Shown here: positions 54,797 to 64,000 of the stretch, piece after piece
Position numbering within the stretch: the first letter of the stretch is position 1
How the letters are laid out: the number at the start of each line of letters is the position of its first letter
Source of the DNA: Puccinia triticina
Taxonomy: Eukaryota; Basidiomycota; Pucciniomycetes; Pucciniales; Pucciniaceae
Length of the DNA stretch: 64,000 nucleotides
Direction of reading: 5' to 3'
NCBI RefSeq assembly: GCF_026914185.1
Contig: NC_070570.1
Location: forward strand, 2,294,001 to 2,358,000
The notes under the pieces: model-generated
The model's input: the letters and a program-made list of their open reading frames with translations, nothing else
What the model was told of the DNA's origin: nothing
Databases searched by the model: none
Program-made: the position numbers and the translations under genes

Positions 54797-56827
54797 TCAG
54801 AAGGTTGATCTCTTACTTGCTCTGTAGTTTCTTAGGTGAATGGGCCCATCTGGTATATTACTTTCTGGTAGCCATTCATCTCTATCTGCGGATAATTTTT
54901 TATATCTGACCAAGTAGAGTCTGATGTCTTTTCCTTGTATTCTTTCTTTCTTGTCCTTCAAGATTTTATGTACTCTTAACTGTCCTGAGGGTGGAGTTTC
55001 TTCTATGGGGACAGGTTGCGGAGGGGCTAATTCTTCTTCTGGCCTGACTTTGTAAGGTTTGATCAGGCTTACAGGAAAGACAGGATGTTTCCTAGATAGT
55101 TCTTCACTAAGAATGACTTCCGCTGCGTTTTTACCATGTAATTGCTTAATGGTGAATGGTCCTATGAATGGAGGCTTAAGTTTTCTGCTACCACCTAAAT
55201 AATTAAAATTTACCATGGATAATAGAACTTTTTCTCCAATTTTGAACTCTGGTTCTTTATGGCTTTTATCCCATCTTCCTTTGTTATATTCAACAGAATC
55301 ATCTACACATTTCCTGGCATGTTGGTGAGTTGAGTCTAGCATCTTTTTGAAGTCAAGAGCGGTAGGGTGCAGATGAGGTAATTTGTTGTTAAGATTGTCT
55401 TTGGGCATACGTGGGATCCATCCTCTTTCTAGTACATATGGGGCTACTTTAGTAGAGGAGTGTTTGCTACTATTGGATGCAATTTCAAGGGCTGGTAAAA
55501 GGCTTACCCAATCGTGAGTGTATCCATCATGATTTTTAAATTCAAAACCAAAGGAGCAGAATCTGTGCAACATATCCTCTAGAGTCTGGATCATTCTCTC
55601 TGCTAATCCATCCGTCTGGGGGTGATAAGCTGTAGAGAATGCCAATTTAGTGCCTAGCATGTCGTGAAGGTTCCTCCAAAATTCTGAAGTGAATTTAGGA
55701 TCTCTGTCACTAATGATAATCTTTGGAATTCCTACGTCAGCCATGATTCTGTTCCAAAATAGCATAGCTACTTCCATAGCTGTGTCATCTTTGTGATTAG
55801 GGATGAATCTGGCCCTCTTGGAAAACCTGTCTACAACAACAAGGACTGAGTTGTAAGAATAGGGTCCTCCTGGGGGCAGTCCTGTAACAAAATCCATGTT
55901 TACTATTTCCCATTTTTCCGTGGGTTCTGCAATTTTCTGGAGCAGTCCAAATCTTTTACCAGTCTGTTTGTTCCCTTTCTGGCATGCATCACAGGATTGG
56001 ATGTAATCATGTACTTGTTCCTTCCAGTCAATCCACCACGCAGTTTGTTTGATTCTTTCCACTGTTCTCTCTTCAGAGAAGTGGCCAGTATTGACATTAT
56101 CATGGCATTCCTTGAGGATATCTTTGATCTGATCTTTATCATTTAGTACCAAAACGCTAGAGTGTTTATGTTTGAAGTAAAGAAGTCCATCTAGCAGCGT
56201 GAATTTTCCCAGTTTATAGTGTTGGGCTAAATTTTCTGGTAAGCTAGCAATCAGTTCTGGTGGGCTACTGTCATTTCTCAAGATTTCAACCAATTTGAGG
56301 AGTTCACTGTTCTTGTCATAGCTTTTCTGAACCAAGTCATAGAAAGCATTATCTAAGTCACAGGCATGTATCCCTAAGATTGGAAAAATGTCTTCATCTT
56401 CAGGGTCATACGCTGGATTATCTGGGTTATTTGGCAAAGCCCATCTACTTAGACCATCCACATTCTTATGTTTGGCTCCTGCTTTATGGATGATAGTCAT
56501 ATGTCCTCTGTACTGTTGTATTGCAATTTGCCATCTAAGCATATGTCTATTAGGAGTTTTCATATTCATGAGGTTCCTTACAGTGGTACAATCAGTGACC
56601 ACTATGAAGTTAGAGCCCTCTAAGTAGTAATGAAGTTTTTCTGAGGCCCACACCAGTGCTAAGCATTCCATTTGACTGGCGCCATATCTCTTTTCTGAGT
56701 TTTTTATTTGTCTAGATATAAGCAGAACAGGTATCTCAACAGGTTTATCATCTATGAAAAATTCTTGGTGTAATGCGGCACCCAGACCATCTAAACAAGC
56801 ATCAATATACAATATAAAGGGTTTATT
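54797..56827 (-). pseudogene. Gypsy B RNase H, integrase and chromodomain
   Basis: Open frame with [20 protein letters not shown] (RNase H), the H2C2 zinc domain ([28 protein letters not shown]), the DDE core ([38 protein letters not shown]), [18 protein letters not shown] and the chromodomain ([18 protein letters not shown]). Stop TGA at 54797. The first residues after the M in this frame come from the inserted foldback; the Gypsy codons resume at the TSD ATT (56825-56827). Confidence 0.9.
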
Positions 56828-58646
56828 TATGGTGTTCAAAGTTGGTTTGCATAATTTTATGCATGCATGAATCATAAAATCATAAAAACCTTTTTGCAGG
56901 GGCTATGACTGTCTGATTGTGTAATACAAAATTTCCTCACCAAAATATTTTGGATGTACTTCGCGCACTGCAAAAAACTCGTCGCGCACTGCAGGGGGCG
57001 TCCACTCGACGTCCCGGCCACAGTGCGCGGAAGCTCAAAATGCTTCGCGCACTGCAAATGAAAAGCTTGAAATTCTCATTTTTTTTCTGCCAGCCGGCAG
57101 AGGGGATCTTTCTTGCCCCTTCTCCATTTTCTTGGGGTATTTGGACCCCCCAGCATGACATAAAAAAAGGATGATAAAAAAATACAAAAAATAAGCGGAG
57201 CGCCTCCCCGGGTCGCACCCCCCGGGGATTTTTAACCTGCTAAAAAGCCATGGATTGGGTACCCAGCCCCTTGAAAACAGAGTTCGAGGGGCAGAAGTAC
57301 ATACCCCATGACTTCGCCGTGCGGATGGCCGGCACAGGCTGGTCCCGGAGCGGAGTACATGCACACTCCCCCAATGACCGGCCAGCACGCACGTGGAGTG
57401 CAAATCACCGGTCATCGAGGGGATTACGTACTCCTCTCGATGACCGGAACGGTCCCGCTTATCGAGAGGAGTAAACACATCTCTCGATGACCGGAACGGT
57501 CCCGGTTATCGAGAGGATTAAATACACCACTCGATGACCGGAACAAACCGGGGCATCAAGAATATAATCATCTTGATGACCGAGTCTGCTGCGGTCACCG
57601 AGTAGAGAAACACTCCCTCAATGACCGGAGCGAACTGTTCAAGGAGAGGATTGATGAACGGTTCGCTCCGGTCATCGAGAGGAGCACTTAATCCCCTCAA
57701 TGAATGGAACGGACACGGCCATCAAGAGGAGGAACACTCTTGATGACCGGGTCTGTTTCAGTCGTTGAGAGGAGCAGTGTTTACTCCTCTCGATGACCGT
57801 GACCGGGTCTGTTCCAGTCGTCGAGAGGAGCAGTGTTTACTCCTCTCGATGACCGTGACCGGGTCTGTTCCAGTCGTCGAGAGGAGTAAACAATCCCCTT
57901 GACGACTGGAACAGACCCGGTCATCGAGGGTGTTCCTCCTCTTGATGTCCGGGTCCGTTCCGTTCATCGAGGGGATCAATTGCTCTCGATGACCGGGACT
58001 GTTCCGGTCATCGAGCGGAATGCTTAGTCTCTCGATGACCTGGACTGTTCCGGTCATCGAGAGGTGTGTTTACTCCTCTCGATAAGCGGGACCGTTCCGG
58101 TCATCGAGAGGAGTACGTAATCCCCTCGATGACCGGTGATTTGCACTCCACGTGCGTGCTGGCCGGTCATCGGGGGAGTGTGCATGTACTCCGCTCTGGG
58201 ACCAGCCTGTGCCGGCCATCCGCACGGCGAAGTCATGGGGTATGTACTTCTGCCCCTCGAACTCTGTTTTCGAGGGGCTGGGTACCCGATCCATGGCTTT
58301 TTAGCAGGTTAAGAATCCCCGGGGAGGCGCTCCGCTTATTTTTTGTATTTTTTTATCATCCTTTTTTTATGTCATGCTGGGGGGTCCGAATACCCCAAGA
58401 AAATGGAGGAGGGGAAAGAAAAATCCCCTCTGCTGGCTGGCAGAAAAAAAAATGAGAATTTCAAGCTTTTCATTTGCAGTGCGCGAAGCATTTTGAGCTT
58501 CCGCGCACTGTGGCCGGGACGTCGAGTGGACGCCCCCTGCAGTGCGCGACGAGTTTTTTGCAGTGCGCGAAGTACATCCGAAATATTTTTATGATTCTAT
58601 GATTTATGCATGCATAAAATTATGCAAACCAACTTTGAACACCATA
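56828..58646. mobile_element. Giant foldback element, 1819 bp, 3-bp TSD ATT
   Basis: Ends TATGGTGTTCAAAG and CTTTGAACACCATA. ATT flanks both sides (56825-56827, 58647-58649), and removal restores D-Y-N-K-P-F of the Gypsy B RNase H exactly. Arms: left 56828 to about 57500, right about 58050-58646, nearly identical inverted copies except for a 60-bp extra block in the left arm (about 56889-56947). The centre (57500-58050) is a tandem array of short palindromes. Mirror-image ORFs in the two arms (near 57035-57478 and 58066-58455) follow from the palindrome and show no transposase motif. Confidence 0.88.
57420..58140. repeat. Array of iterated palindromes CTCGATGACCGG..CCGGTCATCGAG
   Basis: About a dozen units of 50-65 bp. 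Each has CTCGATGACCGG, a short variable centre such as AACGGTCC, then GGTCATCGAGAGGAG or a variant, with AT-rich joints (TAAACAC, TTAATCC). Each unit is itself a hairpin. Confidence 0.82.
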
Positions 58647-58649
58647 ATT

Positions 58650-60085
58650 GTAGTCTGGTTGGGACAGTACGGGGGCGGATGTAACAAACCTTTTAAGCTC
58701 TTCATAATCTTGCACTCTGTCATATGTCATCTCAAAGATGGTGTCATTATTACATAGTGCATAAAGACTTTTACTTACATGGGCAAAGCTTGGTACATGT
58801 TGGCTGTAATAGCTGCAGAAACCTAGAAATGACATCATTTCTAATTTATTCTGTGGCATAGAGTTAAGTAAGACAGAAGCTACTCTGTTCTGATCAATGG
58901 CTAAGGATAGTGCAGAAACTACACGTCCTGAGGCTTTAAGTTCTCCATATCCAAAGTTACACTTTTTAATGGACATCTTTAAACCTGATTCTATGGCCGT
59001 GGACAGCACTAGGTTAATTTTCTCCAAATGAGTTTCCCAATCATCAGAGTAAATTATAATGTCATCTATGTACACCATCATCCAACTTTGTCTGATGAAG
59101 GATCCAAATACAGAGTCCATCATCCTCTGGAAATGTGAGGGCGCATTTTTGATACCAAAGGGCATTCTTAGGTATTCAAAGATTCCTAGGTGGCAGATAA
59201 TTCTGAGGTATTTTCTGCTTTCTGGGTCTATAGGGATCTAGTGGAAACCTTTAAGCACATCCATAGTGGTGATGTACTTAGCTTTGGACAGGTTGTGCAA
59301 GGAGTGGTCTATGCGGGTAATGGGATAGTAGTCAGGTCTAGTGTAATTATTAAGAGCACGGAAGTCTCCAACCATTCTAGATTTCTCATTATGCCACGCA
59401 ATTATTACAGGTGTTGTAACTTCAACTTGCTCATTATGTCCTACTTTCCTCAAGACACCTAATTCCTGGAGCTCTTTGATGTGAGTTTCAAGAGCTTCTC
59501 TGGACTTGGGGCTTGAAGGATAGGGGGGTCTCTGTAGCTGAGGCGGATAAGGTTTGCTCACTGTGAGTTCTAGTTTCATGTCGTGACCTTTAATATTACC
59601 AATGGGTTCTTCAGTAGTACAAAAGGCTTCTTTGTGCTTGAAACAAGATTTCAGAACATCAAGTTTTTTATCTTCCGTCAGGATTTCACTAACAGCAGCT
59701 TGGGACAAGTACTCTTCTTTAAAAGAGTGTAATTCCTCTTGGTACTTCACATTATTAGTATTAAGTTGGTCCGGGAGTTTAATATTAATATTGCAAATCT
59801 GGAACTTTCTTTTCCAGTCTCCACCCATGGTGTAGAATCTGTCTTTGCTTTTAAATATGTCTATTCCATACATGCAGAATGTATCATTACCTAAGATCAA
59901 GTAATTACATACAGCATCTTGTAAGACAACAAATTCCACATTTAGTCTAAGGGAGCCTTTGGAGTGCGGGAAGATCAGTGGCATAAGTACTACTCCTACT
60001 GGATTCCACCTGTGGCCGTAAATTTTTACCATTCCAAATGGAAGAAGATGTGTCCCCATCCTCCATTCAGAATGGAAAACATGTG
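58650..60085 (-). pseudogene. Gypsy B protease C-end and reverse transcriptase
   Basis: One frame with a single TAG at 59236-59238 (KGFH*IPIDP, normally Gln). It shows NPVGVVLMPLIFPHSKGS (protease end), [36 protein letters not shown] and the catalytic MMVYIDDIIIYSDD, then LGFCSYYSQHVPSFAHVSK. Frame continues across the foldback to 56824. Confidence 0.88.
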
Positions 60086-60094
60086 GAGCTGGTC

Positions 60095-61890
60095 CCACCC
60101 AGCTCTGACAGCTCAGCTCAGCCAGCTCTTTCCACTGCACCAAAGACCAGCTCCACCAGCTCTTATGTGCATATGTCAGCTACACCAGCTCCAACAACTC
60201 AGCTCAACCAGCTCCACCTCCCATGATAAATCAGCTCATCCAGCTCTGTTGGCACACCAAAACCCAGCTCACTCAGCTCACTTTTTCACTGCAATCCAGC
60301 TCAACCAGCTCCATGCATCACTGCCATCCAGCTCGACCAGCTCCATGGCACCCTGCCGTCCAGCTCAACCAGCTCCATGGCTCACTGACAGCCAGCTCAA
60401 CCAGCTCCGCTTCCCACTGACAGCTCAACCAGCTCCTCTTCCCACTGAAATCCAGCTCATCCAGCTCCATGGCTCACTGCTGTCCAGCTCAACCAGCTCC
60501 ATGACTTGCTGTGGTCCAGCTCAACCAGCTCACCCAGCTCCTTGCATCACTGCCATCCAGCTCCACCAGCTCCATGGCTCACTGCCATCAAGCTCAACCA
60601 GCTCCTTGGCTCACTGACAGCCAGCTCAACCAGCTCCTTTTCCCACTGACAGCCAGCTCAACCAGCTCCTCTTCCCACTGACAGCCAGCTCAACCAGCTC
60701 CTCTTCCCACTGACATCCAGCTCAACCAGCTCAACCAGCTCCTTGCATCACTGCCATCCAGCTCAACCAGCTCCATGGCTCACTGCTTTCCAGCTCAACC
60801 AGCTCCTCTTACCACTGACAGCCAGCTCAACCAGCTCCTATTCCCACTGAAATCCAGCTCAAACAGCTCCTCTTCCCACAGACAGCCAGCTCAACCAGCT
60901 ACTCTTCCCACTGAAATCCAGCTCAACCAGCTCCCTCCCACTGACAGCCAGCTCAACCAGCTCTCATTCCCACTCACATCCAGCTCAACCAGCTCCTCTT
61001 CCCACTGACATCCAGCTCATCCAGCTTAACCAGCTCCTTGTATCACTGCCATCCAGCTCAACCAGCTCCATGGCTACTGCTGTCCAGCTCAACCAGCTCA
61101 AACAGCTGGACAGCCCACTTCCATCCAGCTCAACCAGCTCCATCAATTGCTGTGGTCCAGCTCAACCAGCTCACCCAGCTCCTTGCATCACTGCCATCCA
61201 GCTCAACCAGCTCCATGGCTCACTGCTTTCCAGCTAAACCAGCTCCATGACTTGCTGTGGTCCAGCTCAACCAGCTCACCCAGCTCCTTGCATCACTGCC
61301 ATCCAGCTCAACCAGCTCCATGGCTCACTGTTGTCCAGCTAAACCAGCTCCATGGATCACTGCCATGCAGCTCAACCAGCTCAACCAGCTCCGTGTTTTG
61401 CTCCCATCCAGCTCAACAAGCCATATGGCTCACTGCCTTCCAACTCAACCAAATCCTCTGCCTACTAACAGTCAGCTCAACCAGCTCATCTTTCAGCTCC
61501 TCCAGCTCCATCAACCCAGCTCAACCAGCTCCACCTCCCAGGATAAATCAGCTTCTCCAGCTTTGTTGGCACAACAAAAACCAGCTCATCTAGCTCCCTC
61601 TCTCATTGGAATCCAGCTCAACCAGCTCCTCTTCTCACTGACAGCCAGCTCAACCAGCTCCTCTCCCTACTGAAAGTCAGCTCAAACAGCTCAACCAGCT
61701 CCTTGAATCACTGGCATCCAGCTCCACCAGCTCCTCTTTTCACTGAGAGCCAGCTCATCCAGCTTCCAACTGACAGCCAGCTCAACCAGCTCCTTGCATC
61801 ACTGCCATCCAGCTCAACCAGCTCCCTGTTCCCAATCCAGCCCAAAAAGCTCAACCATCTTCATTCCTCACTTGCAGCAAGCTAACTCAA
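60095..61890. repeat. CAGCTCAACCAGCTC minisatellite, about 1.8 kb
   Basis: Core CCAGCTCAACCAGCTCC alternates with 15-21-bp spacers such as ATGGCTCACTGC, TCTTCCCACTGACAG or TTGCATCACTGCCAT, giving periods near 33-42 bp. About 50 cores are present. All three plus frames stay open for long stretches (PAQPAP, QLNQL, SSSTSS), which is a by-product of the period. It replaces the gag side of Gypsy B. Confidence 0.9.
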
Positions 61891-63076
61891 TCAGCTTTAG
61901 CCTTGACATTGAATTTAACATCTAAGATTGTTAGTGGTACTAGTAACAACAGATCATGGGCCCTGGACCGTATCATAAACTTCCAGAATTTTGATGTGTT
62001 ACTTGGATTATGTCACTAGGAACACATTAACCACTGGATAACGAGATAAAGAGGGGCAAATGGCCCCCTCTGGCTGATATATTTGCTAATATCACCTTCA
62101 CGTGGGCAGATATTGTGAAGGAAGTTAAAAAGCTTATTGATTGAGATGCAATATAGTAATGCACTTCCATTATGGTTATTGGTAAGTCTAAAGGGGCCCA
62201 AGTTTGTTACACTACCATTAAGTTACTGATAAACATATTGTATATACCCACCGTGGCATTGCTACCAGCCACCTCTGCCAGATCCTTAGCCCTTTTACAC
62301 CAAGCTGAACTAAATCACTGAACTCCCTGGATGACTGCCATCCAAAATTTCCAGAACCTTTCCTCACTACCAGGAGAATAAATTCAGCTCCTCTTCCCTA
62401 TATAAATAATTTCAGCCATCCTAGAGGGTGATTGAAATAAAATCCATCTGGATGAGCTCTCCCTCCAGGTATAATGTTAAATTGAACAATAAAATTCTCA
62501 GTATGTTTAAATTGGCCCAGTTGATCCAGGTCTCAGTCTTCACTGATTACACTCAGGTTTTCTGGAATATAAGCCCCTCCATTAGATAGAGATTCACCTT
62601 GCTTCGTGTAAAATGATTACTTAAAAGAATTATATGAATCCCACTTTCCCACTTCTCATTCCTTCTCCTTAGCCCATGTGGAAATCGCAGAGAAAGCATA
62701 TATTTCAAATTAACCAACCAATCTAAAATATGTTTCTCACCCAATTAATTTATACTTGTTTTTATGCAGACCAATATAATTTCTATTGGGTCTTTGTATC
62801 TAATTTTTTTTTGGTGTATGGGTAGTTTGACTGAAATTTTTTATTCTAACAACCACAAAATCAATCACAATCAAATGTTTCACCAATTTTGTTTAGATAA
62901 AAAATCCACATTAATACAAATTTCATGTATGGAAACACCTTTGCAAGAATATTCCTTATGCAAATCAGTGGGAGCCTTTGCCATTTTTTGACATGAAATA
63001 AGAAAAACATCAGGATTTATCTTTATTAATCTGGGTGGTGCATTCTGAGATGAAAATGAAATAGTATGGGATAACT
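61891..63076. other. AT-rich sequence, no supported gene
   Basis: A small hairpin GAGGGGCAAATGGCCCCCTC sits at about 62051-62070. No coding family is visible. The last part is the 3' flank of the minus-strand gene that follows. Confidence 0.4.
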
Positions 63077-63945
63077 CTATACATCATCATCATCATCATC
63101 ATCATTATCATCATCATCATCATCATCATAATCATCATCATCATCATCATCACCACCATCATCATCATCATCAACTTCATGATCATCTTCATCATCTTCA
63201 TCATCACTCTCCTCTTCATGATTTTCTTCCATTGTCACTGATTTTCTGGTTAGTTTTTCCCACAATCTCTTATTCTTCATGATAACTTGATCCCATTGAG
63301 CTTTAACTTCCAAATCCTGGTCTGCATAATCAATCCATTCTTGACTCCAGTTCAACACTTGAATACAGCAAGTGTTCCACATCATCCATCGTCGGCAATA
63401 TCGCTTTGCAAGGTTTGAAACTACTGAGTGCAGCACTGCCTCTTGAATATTTTTCTCTGCGCAAATATTGACCAAACGCTGCTCAATATCTGAAGGACCA
63501 TCAAGTTCCTGATTGCCTATATTGATCAAGAATGGTCAATCATAATGAAATAGTAATTATTTTGGTCAATACTTACAGATCTGCAACACTTCAAAGATGG
63601 TCTCCAACTTACCTGCCATCTCAATGGCCCATTTCAACGCCTGTCTTGCTTCCCGGGATATACGACGCAATTCATCCTCACAATTTCTTACAGTGAGATA
63701 GGCCTGAATTCCTTTCTGAGTATCCAAGTCAACAGCCCACGGTTCATTTGGGTGATCAAGCAAACCAATATTCCAGAATGGATCATTGATTCCCAAAGAT
63801 TTAACGTTGTCAAATGTTGGTGTTGGTAAATCTTCTTCTGGGGTGAAATCCGAGTTATAATTGGCAGCTCGGTGATTATATGAAATCCATTTATTCTTCA
63901 AAAGCTTAATTTTGGTATTCATCTGCTTCTTGAAGCGTCCTTGTA
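63077..63945 (-). CDS. C-terminal exons of a KDZ-transposase-associated (CxC1-like) protein, partial
   Basis: Two exons are visible: about 63577-63945 and 63077-63516. They are joined at QIC|NQELDGPSD through GTAAGT and a TATAG acceptor; a further acceptor (GAGCAG) near 63946 leads off the window. Conserved-looking blocks are RVQGRFKKQMNTKIKLLKNK, WISYNHRAANYNSDF, DPFWNIGLLDHPNEPWAVD, DTQKGIQAYLTVRNCEDEL and RRISREARQALKWAIEMA. I recall this pattern from the C-terminal part of KDZ transposases of rusts, but it could be another rust family protein. It ends in an acidic tail of about 45 residues, mostly Asp, encoded by a trinucleotide repeat. No stop or frameshift was seen. Confidence 0.55.
63083..63205. 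repeat. ATC/GAT trinucleotide microsatellite encoding poly-Asp
   Basis: CATCAT.. with occasional TTA, ACC and AAC interruptions, in frame with the C-terminal exon of the minus-strand gene. Confidence 0.9.
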
Positions 63946-64000
63946 CACGTGTTCCTGCTCAAATAACTAGTTATCAGATACTGGCTGAATATTAAATGTT

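Larger units (their letters stand above)
54797..60085 (-). mobile_element. Gypsy B, 5'-truncated chromodomain Gypsy split by a foldback element
   Basis: Same clade as Gypsy A by pol motifs but clearly diverged. It lacks gag, the 5' LTR and a matching 3' LTR. The protease side runs into a minisatellite near 60090. Confidence 0.85.

Noticed and set aside
57420..58140. Regular palindromic repeats resembling a CRISPR array
   Set aside because: Units vary, spacers are short and not unique, the context is a eukaryotic foldback transposon and no cas-like gene is present.
57035..58455. Mirror-image 130-147-codon ORFs in the foldback arms
   Set aside because: They are duplicates imposed by the palindrome, cysteine/serine-rich without any transposase or other motif.
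60200..61673. Several long Ser/Thr/Gln/Pro-rich ORFs in the minisatellite
   Set aside because: All three frames are open because of the repeat period; there is no start context or domain, so they are not annotated as genes.

Overview
This window looks like part of a large, repeat-rich fungal nuclear genome, most probably a rust fungus (Basidiomycota, Pucciniales). The evidence is short introns with GT..AG ends and a TACTAAC-type branch site, a spliced fungal-type MATE transporter, a KDZ-like (CxC1-type) protein tail, and crowding by Copia, chromodomain Gypsy, Helitron and hAT elements. No bacterial operon, rRNA gene, convincing tRNA gene or CRISPR array was seen. The host assignment is inference; only the gene structures and repeats are direct observation.

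Layout. 0.5-3.5 kb: a six-exon MATE-family transporter on the minus strand with a 470-bp inverted duplication in one intron. 4.2-9.0 kb: a repeat region holding a 419-bp foldback MITE and a complete hAT transposon (5265-8955, 15-bp TIRs, 8-bp TSD). 9-14.8 kb: GC-rich degenerate repeats, a near-complete solo LTR, a hairpin-forming tandem array and a second foldback MITE of the same type. 15.4-16.8 kb: a spliced gene of unknown family. 17.26-42.3 kb: one decayed Copia element blown open by a nest. Its integrase carries a Gypsy (20137-28261) and a gag-only LTR element (28422-40006), and one LTR of that element carries a nearly intact chromodomain Gypsy (28614-38129). 42.3-42.5 kb: a Tc1/mariner-type MITE ending in a perfect palindrome. 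43.8-50.2 kb: a dead Helitron carrying two solo LTRs and a small MITE. 50.2-54.8 kb: non-coding sequence, tandem repeats and an LTR fragment. 54.8-60.1 kb: a second chromodomain Gypsy, 5'-truncated, split by a 1.8-kb giant foldback element. 60.1-61.9 kb: a CAGCTC minisatellite. 63.1-64 kb: the C-terminal end of a KDZ-like protein running off the window.

How it fits together. Almost every junction can be resolved to the base through target-site duplications, so insertion order is readable: Copia, then Gypsy C and the gag-only element, then Gypsy A inside the latter. Removing the inserts restores single reading frames, which shows how the old Copia died. It is stopped at 12 codons by my hand reading, 11 of them TGA, as expected from C-to-T change at CpG (CGA to TGA). 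The most unusual objects are the 1.8-kb giant palindrome made of smaller iterated palindromes, the two MITEs that share only a terminal CAACGGTGGG and are otherwise built from one short motif each, the gag-only retroelement, a dual-frame 1.2-kb region in Gypsy A, and a spliced antisense ORF in Gypsy C.
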